From: an uncultured Coriobacteriaceae bacterium
Lineage (GTDB): Bacteria; Actinomycetota; Coriobacteriia; Coriobacteriales; Atopobiaceae
Reading direction: 5' to 3'
Assembly: GCA_902793465.1 (NCBI GenBank)
Contig: CADBDT010000011.1
Coordinates: forward strand, 176,905 to 240,904
DNA: 64,000 bases
Below are positions 16,387-25,505 of this stretch, piece after piece. A program made the translations under genes and the position numbers. Each line of letters begins with the position of its first letter. The stretch's first letter is position 1. The notes below the pieces were generated by a model that saw nothing but the letters and a program-made list of their open reading frames with translations, was not told the DNA's origin and searched no databases.

Positions 16387-16540
16387 GCCGTGTACAGCCC
16401 CAGCTGCGCTCCTGGCGCCGTGTACAGTTCTGGCGCAAACGGGTCCCTACCGTGTGCAGTTACGGGCCGTTATCGTACATGGTAGGGAGGGTTTTGTCCC
16501 GAAACTGTACACGGCGACGAACCCAGGGCACCGTGCACGG
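16387..16540. repeat. Cluster of short GCCGTGTACAG repeats, direct and inverted
   Basis: GCCGTGTACAG at 16387-16397 and 16417-16427, a one-base variant at 16450-16459, an inverted copy at 16505-16515, and the self-complementary CCGTGCACGG at 16531-16540. It sits between frameshifted mupG and a GH1 remnant, in a stretch of about 190 bp with no intact gene. Confidence 0.65.
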
Positions 16541-16557
16541 TTCTAGCACCGACTTTG

Positions 16558-16799
16558 CCACCACCATGGCGTGCGACTACCCCGGTCTTGAGCGATCCGG
16601 AATCGCGCGTGCAATTGAAGAGGGTGCCAAGTGCCGAGGCTACCACTACTGGGGAGCCATCGATTGTTGGAGCTGGAACAATGCCTTCAAAAACCGCTAT
16701 GGCTTCGTAGAGGTGGACCTGGCGCACCAATACCGTCGTGTGCCCAAGGAATCTTCCGACTGGATTCGGGAAGTGGCACGAACACACATAGTGCGGTAA
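16558..16799 (+). pseudogene. C-terminal remnant of a GH1 glycosidase (6-phospho-beta-glucosidase family)
   Basis: About 80 residues in one frame match the end of family 1 glycosidases: GIARAIEEGAKCRGYHYWG, then NRYGFVEVD and WIREVART. The catalytic domain and a credible start are missing, so this is a deletion remnant. The upstream part of the same frame runs through the short repeat cluster and does not look coding. The fragment differs from the intact GH1 at 21415, so it is not a recent partial copy. It probably was the glycosidase partner of the upstream PTS. Confidence 0.75.
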
Positions 16800-16997
16800 G
16801 GAAAGCGAGTAAGCGAAACTGCAATCTCGTAACAACTTATGGATACACGCGATGCGTATGTATGCGATTCTGTTCTCAATGTGCCTAACTTTACGTTTGC
16901 CGAATGCGGTGGGAACACAGGCCTTATTGGTGCAGCATCACCTATTTGGAAATGGCACAATAGGGTGGTACGTGTTTTGGACAAAGAGGAGAAGACG

Positions 16998-17948
16998 ATG
17001 AACGATCTTATATTTTTGGAGCCCGTGTTCCATGGCAAGCTGTGGGGTGGGCGCAGGATGGAAGAGGAGTACGGATACGACCTGCCCGACGGGCCAGTAG
17101 GAGAGTGCTGGGCGATTAGCGCGCATCCCAACGGCGACTGTAAGGTGCGGGGCGGCGCATGGGACGGCATGTACCTGTCACAACTTTGGGACGAGCATCG
17201 CGAGCTGTTTGGCAACCTTGAGGGAGATCGCTTCCCGCTGCTCATTAAGATTTTGGATGCGCAGGACGACCTGTCCATACAAGTGCATCCCAACGACGAG
17301 TATGCCAACAAGCACGAAAACGGCTCTTTGGGCAAGCGCGAGTGCTGGTACATTTTGGACGCGCGCGAAGACGGTGACATTGTAGTGGGTCAGTGTGCGG
17401 CCAACCGCGACGAGTTTGCGCAGATGGTTGAGGAGGGGCGCTGGGACGATCTTCTTAATCGCGTGCCAATAAAAAAGGATGACTTCTTCCAGATCGACCC
17501 CGGTACCGTCCATGCCATTTTGGGTGGTACGCTGGTGCTAGAGACGCAGCAGTCTTCCGATGTGACGTATCGCGTGTACGACTTCGACCGCAGGCAGCCC
17601 GACGGCAGCTTGCGCGAGCTGCACATTGCGCAGGCCACGGACGTGGTTGACTACAGCGTTAAGGCACCCGAGTCCGGTGAGGTAACGGAGCCCGAGGTCA
17701 ACGGCGTAACCCATTTGGTGAGCACGCCCGACTATGCAGTTGATCGTATTTGCGTTACTAGCAACGCGCCCGTGACCTTTGCCCAGGATTGGTCGTTCCT
17801 CAACGTAAGCGTGGTGCGTGGCTCTGGCGCGGTGTCGGCAAACGGCACGAAGTACAACTTGCCCAAGGGTACGCACTTCATAGCGCCCGATGGCTGTGGC
17901 GACCTTGCCTTCGAGGGCGACATGATGCTTATTGTTTCGCACGTGTAG
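16998..17948 (+). CDS. manA: Class I mannose-6-phosphate isomerase
   Basis: 316 residues. The ATG at 16998 follows GAGGAG; upstream codons in frame lack similarity. Zinc and substrate motifs of the cupin-type isomerase are present: FHGKLWGGRRM, GECWAISAHPNG, SIQVHPNDEYA, GKRECWYIL and DPGTVHAILGG, followed by VLETQQSSDVTYRVYD. It converts mannose-6-phosphate to fructose-6-phosphate. This short class is typical of Firmicutes and Coriobacteriia. Downstream of the sugar-uptake block, it would feed PTS mannose into glycolysis. Confidence 0.93.
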   Translation: MNDLIFLEPVFHGKLWGGRRMEEEYGYDLPDGPVGECWAISAHPNGDCKVRGGAWDGMYLSQLWDEHRELFGNLEGDRFPLLIKILDAQDDLSIQVHPNDEYANKHENGSLGKRECWYILDAREDGDIVVGQCAANRDEFAQMVEEGRWDDLLNRVPIKKDDFFQIDPGTVHAILGGTLVLETQQSSDVTYRVYDFDRRQPDGSLRELHIAQATDVVDYSVKAPESGEVTEPEVNGVTHLVSTPDYAVDRICVTSNAPVTFAQDWSFLNVSVVRGSGAVSANGTKYNLPKGTHFIAPDGCGDLAFEGDMMLIVSHV

Positions 17949-17983
17949 CTGGGACGAGAACTACATAAGAAGGCTTACGCCAA

Positions 17984-18023
17984 CAAGGCGCGGCTGGAGT
18001 AATGATTCTCCAGCCGCGCCTTG
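17984..18023. terminator. Strong hairpin after manA
   Basis: CAAGGCGCGGCTGGAG pairs with CTCCAGCCGCGCCTTG across 8 nt. There is no long T-run, so it is a probable but not classical terminator. It lies between manA and an opposing gene remnant and may work both ways. Confidence 0.65.
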
Positions 18024-18061
18024 CATTTAGCAGAACGAATTTGTAGTGGTTGCTGTGTGTG

Positions 18062-18277
18062 CTACGACTTGCTGCTGGCGTTACCCCTTTGCGATTTCGC
18101 ACCCTCAATTGCTTGTGCGTTAAGGTCCACGCATTCTTCCACCAGCCTTGCCGTGTAAACGTCATCGGAAGCAATTTGGTCGAGAGAGCGCTCGTAACGC
18201 ATGAGGTAAAACGGCAAAAGCAAAAGAAGGTGTTTGCTAAAGAGCTCGGCGCTCTCGTATTGCTGCGCCTTTACCAC
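18062..18277 (-). pseudogene. Fragment of an Rpn-type (PD-(D/E)XK) nuclease/transposase-like protein
   Basis: 71 residues with LFSKHLLLLLPFYLMRYE, which resembles the region after the nuclease core in the recombination-promoting nuclease family. The N-terminal catalytic motifs are missing and there is no clear ribosome binding site. I read it as a decayed remnant; a genuine small protein is possible but less likely. Confidence 0.45.
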
Positions 18278-18427
18278 CTATTGTAAGCATAAATGCGCTA
18301 GAAAAGAGCTTGAGGGAAACGCGTTCTGTTAGAGAATGCAAACATTATGCAAAGGACGTTTGCTGCATGGCTATTATTAACGCATAGGTTGCAGTATTGG
18401 CATGCAGCCGCGTTGGAAAGGAACGTT

Positions 18428-20017
18428 ATGACCGCAAAAGCCTCCCAGCAGCTTGTGGCCGTTTTGGACTTTGGCGCCCAGTACGGGCAGCTTATTGCAC
18501 GTCGCGTGCGCGACCTGCACGTGTACTCCGAAATCGTACCGTGCGACATAGCGGCGGCCGACCTCGTGGCCATGGATCCCTCCGCCATTATCCTTTCGGG
18601 CGGACCGGCAAGCGTCTACGCGCCAGACGCACCAGACGTGGACCCAGCCATCTTTGACCTTGGTATTCCCGTGCTTGGCTTTTGCTATGGTCAGCAGATA
18701 ATGGCGGCACGCCTGGGCGGCAAGGTGGGCCACACGAGCAAGGGGGAGTACGGCCCTGCAACCCTCGCGCGCGATGGTGCCTCCATGCTACTTGCCGACA
18801 CGCCTTCCGAGCAGACCGTTTGGATGAGCCATCGAGACGCAGTTACTAAAGTGCCAGAGGGCTTTATGGTTACCGCTCATACCGATACGTGCCCAGTTGC
18901 TGCCATGGAATGCCCGCGCAGACGTTTGTATGCCACTCAATTCCATCCCGAGGTGCGCCATACGGCATATGGCAACAAGATGTTGGAGACGTTCCTCTTT
19001 GGTATCTGCGGGCTGGAGCCCACGTGGACCATGGAAAACCTTGTTGACGAACTGGTGGGCAACATTCGCTCGCAGGTTGGCTCGAGTCGCGTAATCCTTG
19101 CGCTTAGTGGTGGCGTGGATTCCAGTGTGGTGGCGGCGCTCGTGCATCGAGCCGTTGGCAGCCAGCTTACCTGTGTGTTTGTTAACCACGGCATGCTGCG
19201 TAAGGGGGAGCCCGAGTTGGTGGAGCAGGTGTTTTGCCACCAGTTTGACGTGCCGCTGATCCATGTGCGCGCCGAAGAGCGATATGCCCAGCTGCTCGCA
19301 GGCGTAACCGACCCAGAGGAGAAGCGTCGCCGCATTGGTACCGAGTTCTGGAAGGTCTTTTTTGAGGAGGCGACGAAGCTCGATGGGGTGGAGTACCTGG
19401 CGCAGGGAACCATCTATCCCGACATCATAGAGAGCGGCGCACGCAAGACGGGCGGTAAGGCATCCACCATAAAGAGCCACCACAACCTTATTCCGTTTCC
19501 TGAGGGCGTGCACTTTGACCTCATTGAGCCGTTGGATCACTTTTTTAAGGACGAGGTGCGAGAGCTGGGACTTGCGCTGGGACTGCCCGAGGCCATGGTT
19601 TATCGCCAGCCGTTCCCAGGGCCCGGCCTGGCTATCCGCATTATTGGCGAGGTAACGCCCCAGAAGCTCGATATTCTAAAGAACGCCGACGCCATTTTGC
19701 GCGAGGAGCTAGACGCATACAACGCACGGCTCTTCGAGCAAACGGGCGAGCGCAACAGCGAGCACAGCTGCTGGCAGTACTTTGCCGTGCTTCCCGACAT
19801 CCGCAGCGTGGGCGTAATGGGTGACGAGCGCACCTACGCGCGTCCGATTATCGTGCGGGCTGTGGAGTCGAGCGACGCCATGACAGCCGACTGGGCCAAG
19901 CTTCCCTACGAGGTGCTTGGCAGCATATCCAGCCGCATTGTGGCCGAGGTCGCTGGCGTAAACCGCGTGGCTTACGATATAACGCCCAAGCCGCCGGCAA
20001 CGATTGAGTGGGAATGA
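18428..20017 (+). CDS. guaA: GMP synthase (glutamine-hydrolysing)
   Basis: 529 residues from the ATG at 18428, preceded by GGAAAGGAAC; in-frame upstream codons are not conserved. The N-terminal class I amidotransferase has LDFGAQYGQLIARRVR, LSGGPASVYA, the nucleophile in GFCYGQQ and QFHPEV. The ATP-pyrophosphatase domain has the P-loop ALSGGVDSSVVAAL, and the C terminus has FPGPGLAIRIIGEVT and DITPKPPATIEWE. It aminates XMP to GMP. I looked for a purine riboswitch in the 150-bp leader and saw none. Complete, standard length. Confidence 0.97.
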   Translation: MTAKASQQLVAVLDFGAQYGQLIARRVRDLHVYSEIVPCDIAAADLVAMDPSAIILSGGPASVYAPDAPDVDPAIFDLGIPVLGFCYGQQIMAARLGGKVGHTSKGEYGPATLARDGASMLLADTPSEQTVWMSHRDAVTKVPEGFMVTAHTDTCPVAAMECPRRRLYATQFHPEVRHTAYGNKMLETFLFGICGLEPTWTMENLVDELVGNIRSQVGSSRVILALSGGVDSSVVAALVHRAVGSQLTCVFVNHGMLRKGEPELVEQVFCHQFDVPLIHVRAEERYAQLLAGVTDPEEKRRRIGTEFWKVFFEEATKLDGVEYLAQGTIYPDIIESGARKTGGKASTIKSHHNLIPFPEGVHFDLIEPLDHFFKDEVRELGLALGLPEAMVYRQPFPGPGLAIRIIGEVTPQKLDILKNADAILREELDAYNARLFEQTGERNSEHSCWQYFAVLPDIRSVGVMGDERTYARPIIVRAVESSDAMTADWAKLPYEVLGSISSRIVAEVAGVNRVAYDITPKPPATIEWE

Positions 20018-20111
20018 TTTTGGCGTCGCAACGGCCTTTCACGCTCTGACCCAAAGCACAACGTTTCCGCAGGAAAATAGCGGTGTATCTAACATACTGC
20101 GCCCAGGCACC

Positions 20112-20441
20112 TTATGAACGCTCCGCTAGTACGCGCCTTCTCCAGTTTGAGGTGGCATAGAAGAGCGTAAGAAGCACAACAGTCTGTGCGTCGGGATTTG
20201 CGCGATAGATGGCAATGTACGAATCAATGCGTACCCACCGCAAGGGACGCGTGTCGGTGGTTCTTGCGTCACTGTCTACGAGCGCACCCATAAGAGGGGA
20301 TTTTGCAAGCAGTTCCCGAATCGCGTCCACAGAGTTGACGAGCTTGCGTGCGCTTCGCAGCCCGTAGTTGTCCACTCTGTAGGCAATCGCCTCATCCAAG
20401 CGGGCGGCAAACTCCTCGGAAGTCAGCACCTCACAGTCCAT
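20112..20441 (-). CDS. RelE/ParE-type toxin of a toxin-antitoxin pair
   Basis: 109 residues. It overlaps the upstream antitoxin gene by 11 bp. The size, the N-terminal helices (EEFAARLDEAIAYRVDNYG) and the C-terminal strands LRWVRIDSYIAIYRAN and VVLLTLFYATSNW fit the ParE/RelE fold. Members either cleave ribosome-bound mRNA or poison gyrase; which one cannot be told. It would be neutralised by the AbrB-type protein encoded just upstream. Confidence 0.75.
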   Translation of the reverse strand: MDCEVLTSEEFAARLDEAIAYRVDNYGLRSARKLVNSVDAIRELLAKSPLMGALVDSDARTTDTRPLRWVRIDSYIAIYRANPDAQTVVLLTLFYATSNWRRRVLAERS

Positions 20442-20706
20442 ATTTGGCCCTCAGGTCCTGGGTCACATCCGCAAGGCTTTGCGTGCGGTTTGCCGCAATG
20501 TCCTCGTCCGCGCGTGCGACGCTCTCCCAGAACTCTTCCTTGGTGCCGAGCGTAAGGGGGTCCTTGGGCACGGCCACAATCTGTACGCGCTCGCCGTCGC
20601 TAAGAAACTCAACCTGGTCGCGCGGCCCGACGCCCAAAATGTCGCGGATGACTTTGGGAATGCTCACCTGACCGGTTTGGGTAATGGTGCTCACTGCTGC
20701 TGGCAT
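20431..20706 (-). CDS. AbrB/SpoVT-domain antitoxin
   Basis: 91 residues, with AAAGGAGAGG before the ATG. The N-terminal swapped-hairpin domain reads STITQTGQVSIPKVIRDIL, followed by VEFLSDGERVQIVAV, typical of AbrB/MazE DNA-binding antitoxins. The remaining 40 residues are a helical tail (ESVARADEDIAANRTQ) that probably wraps the toxin. Pairing an AbrB-domain antitoxin with a ParE/RelE toxin is less common than with MazF or PIN toxins. An operator-like palindrome lies just upstream. Confidence 0.82.
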   Translation of the reverse strand: MPAAVSTITQTGQVSIPKVIRDILGVGPRDQVEFLSDGERVQIVAVPKDPLTLGTKEEFWESVARADEDIAANRTQSLADVTQDLRAKYGL

Positions 20707-20724
20707 GGCCTCTCCTTTCTCTGA

Positions 20725-20740
20725 CTATTAAATATAATAG
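20725..20740 (-). promoter_or_regulatory. Operator-like palindrome and -10 region of the toxin-antitoxin promoter
   Basis: CTATTA and TAATAG flank AATA. The palindrome contains a TATTATA-like -10 for the antitoxin gene about 25 nt upstream of its ATG. This is where AbrB-type antitoxins usually autoregulate. Confidence 0.5.
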
Positions 20741-20904
20741 CACTCGTCCACACAGGCGCTCAATGTTAAACGGAGACTCCCATCTTGCCATTCAGACTCC
20801 CGATGCCGTTTGGAGCAAGGTAATGGCACAGATTGAAACATCGCTAGAGCAGGAATTGGCCCATAATTGTATTAAGGAAAACACGATATAAGAGGGGGCA
20901 CATT

Positions 20905-21359
20905 ATGTTGCGCATTGCGATTTGCTGTGGAGGCGGCTTCTCGTCGAGTACTATGGCCGCGCATCTAAACAAGCAGCTTGAGGAAAAGCAGCTGGGAGAC
21001 AAGGTCTTCCTTGAGTTTATTCCGTTTGCAAATTTGTATGGCGACAGCTCTGCCTTTGCAACTCGGACCAATCGCGACCGTCAGGACGAGGTGGACGTTG
21101 CCCTGCTGTGCCCGCACCTGGAGTTTGACGCAAAGCGCGCCGTAGACGCGGGAAAGCTCCACATTCCCATCTTCCTGCTGCCCATGCGCTTGTATGGCCT
21201 GGTGGACGTGGAGAACCTCATAGAGGAGGCCGAGGACGTGCTCGAGCTGTGGAACAACGGCACGCCCAACATCGTTGTGTTCCCCGACGAGCCTCGCTCC
21301 ATAATGGCAAAGCGTACCGTGTCTCATCGTCGCTGGCTCGCGCAGCAGGGCGCTAAATA

Positions 21360-21360
<1 letters not shown>
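20905..21360 (+). CDS. PTS EIIB-like protein (lactose/chitobiose family), orphan
   Basis: 151 residues, AGAGGGGG before the ATG. The N-terminal loop AICCGGGFSSSTMA matches the phosphocysteine loop of the family, and VDVALLCPHLEFDAKRA and IPIFLLPMRLYGLVD follow the EIIB fold. It is about 50 residues longer than a standard EIIB, with a C-terminal extension (VFPDEPRSIMAKRTVSHRRW). No EIIC or EIIA is nearby; the next gene is a 6-phospho-beta-glucosidase, so it may serve a permease encoded elsewhere or act as a sensor. Confidence 0.75.
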
Positions 21361-22881
<1,521 letters not shown>

Positions 22882-22906
22882 CGGCGGTTGTCCAAAAACT
22901 ACGTGG

Positions 22907-23012
22907 GGTGCCGCTTGGGGATACTCCCCTACGGGTACATCGCGGGTAACCCATCTCGTTATGAGAGCGCTATCCGCGATGTACCCGATGGGGAGTATCC
23001 CCAAGCGGCACC
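22907..23012. repeat. Palindromic repeat, family A copy 4 (convergent junction)
   Basis: Locus-specific arms GGTGCCGCTTGGGG and complement; core triplets TAC on the left and GAT on the right do not pair. Loop of about 30 nt. It lies between the GH1 gene and the GGDEF gene. Confidence 0.92.
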
Positions 23013-23032
23013 TTGTCGCATCCTGCGAGCCG

Positions 23033-24493
23033 TCAGCGAGGGGCGTTGCCGTTCTTCATTTGCTTTTTGTTTTCGTACATGTGCTCGTCCGCGCGACGGA
23101 ACACGCTTGTGGGGCCGTCATCCAGCTCGGGGTCGTACAGTGCGTAGCCAACAGCGGCAGACACACGCTCCCAGGGCATAACGTCGTCTGAGCTGGCCTG
23201 CCCAAGCTCGTCTATACGGCTTCGGAACTCCGCGGCCAGCTCCTCGATCTTGTCGTAGTCGTTGTTGCGCAGGATAACCACAAACTCGTCGCCGCCAATG
23301 CGGAATACCGGCGAGTGAACAAACACGGAGCAAATTATGTCGCTCAGGCGCTGCAAGCTCAGGTCGCCCTTGTCGTGTCCGTAGCGGTCGTTGGTTACCT
23401 TAAGGTCGTTGAGGTCTATTACGGCTATACCAAAGCTCTCCGAGTCCTCTTGGCGTTCTGTTTCCAAGCGCAGTATTTCCTGGTCGTAGGCCAGCTTGTT
23501 GCGAATGCCGGTTAGCGCATCGCGATGAGCGAGGTCGTTCATCATATCGGCCTCGATCCTGGTGTCTTTAAGCTTTTCCTGCGTCTCCACCAGGTTGTCT
23601 ATGTAGGTGTCTATGTCGTGCTCCATCTTTATCATGGAGTTGCACAGGCTCTCGATCTCGTCCTTGGTGTGAATATCAAGCTCCTCAAACGTAGAGCGAG
23701 CATCACGGTCGGAGGTGTTGTACTGCTGGGCGGCTACGGACAAAGCGTTAATGGGCCGCACGATGGAGCGACGCACGTAGGAGATGGCAACGAGGCTCAG
23801 CAGGGCGGTGAGGCCCAGAACGCCTCCGGCAAGAGCCATAAAGTACTGCTGCTGCTGACCCTTAATCATGTCCATAGAAATGTCCACAAACGCATAACAA
23901 ATAACGTTACCGTCCTTGTCGTAGACGGACGTGCCCGAAGTAACGAGCCAGCCGTATTCGGGAGTATCGGTTATGTATGCAGGGAATCCTATTTCTGGGT
24001 TGGTAAGAACGCCCTTATTCATATCGTATATTGGGTCTATGCAGCCAGTGGGGCACGGGTCCTCGGTTGCCGCATCCACAAGGTACACAAAGTGCTCTTC
24101 GGATGCGATTACAAACGCAAGATAAAAGCAATCGGCATTGTTTACGTCCTGCAGCTGGCGGAGCTGGGCAAGAAGTCGCTGGCATTCGGGGGTCTCCTGA
24201 AGTTGGGCATAATGGGCAACGTAGGCCTCGAACTCCGGGGTTCCCCAATCGTCGCTGGTTACCACGGGGCCAGCGGTGTTGAATGCTTCCAGGGTGCCGT
24301 CGCGCAGCTTCTTTGCATCGTCGGGGTTTATTATGGACGCCGTCGTAGCAGAAAGATCGTTGGCCTTGTCCATATAGTGCTTGCTGTTCATATCGTCTAC
24401 TACGCGATAGCTCACAACGGTTGCAATGCCACTAATTGCAACAACAAGTGAAACCAGCAAAAGCACGACTTTGTTACCAAGCGAAAATTTCAC
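23033..24493 (-). CDS. Membrane-bound diguanylate cyclase (extracytoplasmic sensor, HAMP, GGDEF)
   Basis: 486 residues. The GTG at 24493 follows AGGGAGG; the longer upstream frame runs through a palindrome. A first helix (about 5-27) and a second (about 225-247) bracket an extracytoplasmic domain of about 200 residues of unknown ligand, containing a CPTGC pair. Then comes a HAMP-like segment (RRSIVRPINALSVAAQQY), a coiled-coil stretch, and a GGDEF domain with the intact motif RIGGDEFVVIL and RDALTGIRNKLAYD. It should make cyclic di-GMP. The RxxD inhibitory site is absent (FVHS in that position), so product inhibition may be missing. Confidence 0.88.
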   Translation of the reverse strand: MKFSLGNKVVLLLVSLVVAISGIATVVSYRVVDDMNSKHYMDKANDLSATTASIINPDDAKKLRDGTLEAFNTAGPVVTSDDWGTPEFEAYVAHYAQLQETPECQRLLAQLRQLQDVNNADCFYLAFVIASEEHFVYLVDAATEDPCPTGCIDPIYDMNKGVLTNPEIGFPAYITDTPEYGWLVTSGTSVYDKDGNVICYAFVDISMDMIKGQQQQYFMALAGGVLGLTALLSLVAISYVRRSIVRPINALSVAAQQYNTSDRDARSTFEELDIHTKDEIESLCNSMIKMEHDIDTYIDNLVETQEKLKDTRIEADMMNDLAHRDALTGIRNKLAYDQEILRLETERQEDSESFGIAVIDLNDLKVTNDRYGHDKGDLSLQRLSDIICSVFVHSPVFRIGGDEFVVILRNNDYDKIEELAAEFRSRIDELGQASSDDVMPWERVSAAVGYALYDPELDDGPTSVFRRADEHMYENKKQMKNGNAPR

Positions 24494-24590
24494 GACTGAC
24501 CCCTCCCTAGTATCTAGAAGTATAGCGGCCATGGGGATGATTTGTGATGCGATATCCCAAAAGCGGTAACGAGGCGGAACGTGTGCGCGG

Positions 24591-24628
24591 CGGGCCACAA
24601 ATAGGGGACAGCCCCTATTTGTGGCCCG
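24591..24628. repeat. Palindrome, family E copy 1
   Basis: Perfect 17-base arms CGGGCCACAAATAGGGG and complement around ACAG. It lies in the divergent region between the GGDEF gene and the response regulator. A related palindrome precedes the tRNA gene. The GGGGACAG(T)CCCC centre resembles REP palindromes associated elsewhere with Y1 transposases. Confidence 0.9.
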
Positions 24629-24768
24629 GAGACCATGCTTGCGCTAACTGGCAAGCCCTTGTTTGCGGCCATTCGTACTTCTACCGACCAAAAGCGGTAT
24701 CGTCGCGATATCTGAGGTACACTTAGGGGTACCATAAATATGGCTGTATCGCGAGGTTAGGAGACATC

Positions 24769-25503
24769 ATGGCGGCAGACGAGAAGCGAATCCTGCTGGT
24801 AGAAGACGAAAAAGCAATCCGTGACGCGGTGGCGGCATACCTTGAGCGCGAAAACTACATCGTGCGCGGCGTAGGCGATGGCCAGAGCGCTGTGGAGGAG
24901 TTCGAGAAGCACTCGTTCGACCTGGTAATCCTGGACCTCATGCTTCCCAAGCTTTCAGGCGAGCGTGTTTGCCGTACCATTCGCGAGACGTCCAACGTGC
25001 CCATTATTATGCTTACGGCAAAGGGTGAGGTAGAAGACCGCATTATTGGCCTGGAGCTCGGTGCGGACGACTACCTTATTAAGCCGTTCTCGCCGCGCGA
25101 GCTGGTGGCGCGCGTACGCGCGCTGCTGCGTCGTGCTCATGCAGAGAGCGAGCCGCAACTCGAGGTGCTCGACTTTGGCGACCTGGTAATAGACATCTCG
25201 GGCCACAAGGTAACCATCGAGGGCGAGGAAATAGACCTTACCGCCTCGGAGTTTAAGCTGCTTACTACGCTGGCACGCTTCCCGGGAAGGGTGTACACCC
25301 GCATGGAGCTTGTAGAAAAGGTCCTGGGCTACGACTTTGAGGGCTACGAGCGCACCATAGACAGTCACGTAAAGAACCTGCGTGCCAAGCTGGGCGACGA
25401 CCCCCGTAATCCGCGCTGGCTCTACACCGTGCACGGCGTGGGCTATCGCTTTGAGTCTCCCGACAAGGCCGACAAGGCCAAGGCGCGTTCCCGCGCTAGG
25501 TAG
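24769..25503 (+). CDS. OmpR/PhoB-family response regulator
   Basis: 244 residues, GGAG before the ATG. Receiver domain: acidic pair in LLVEDEKAIRD, phospho-acceptor Asp in LVILDLMLPKLSG (about residue 53), the switch MLTAKG and the Lys in YLIKPFSP. The C-terminal winged helix includes LTASEFKLL, GRVYTRMELVEKV, RTIDSHVKNLRAKLG and YTVHGVGYRFE, as in PhoB/WalR. It is followed after 2 bp by its kinase, so the pair forms a two-component system. The target genes are not evident here. Confidence 0.95.
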   Translation: MAADEKRILLVEDEKAIRDAVAAYLERENYIVRGVGDGQSAVEEFEKHSFDLVILDLMLPKLSGERVCRTIRETSNVPIIMLTAKGEVEDRIIGLELGADDYLIKPFSPRELVARVRALLRRAHAESEPQLEVLDFGDLVIDISGHKVTIEGEEIDLTASEFKLLTTLARFPGRVYTRMELVEKVLGYDFEGYERTIDSHVKNLRAKLGDDPRNPRWLYTVHGVGYRFESPDKADKAKARSRAR

Positions 25504-25505
25504 GC

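Noticed and set aside
16452..16557. N-terminal extension of the GH1 fragment as a real start
   Set aside because: It runs through the repeat cluster and shows no glycosidase similarity before about 16558.
18280..18427. Possible purine riboswitch before guaA
   Set aside because: The conserved loop sequences of purine aptamers are not present; no clear paired domain or terminator.
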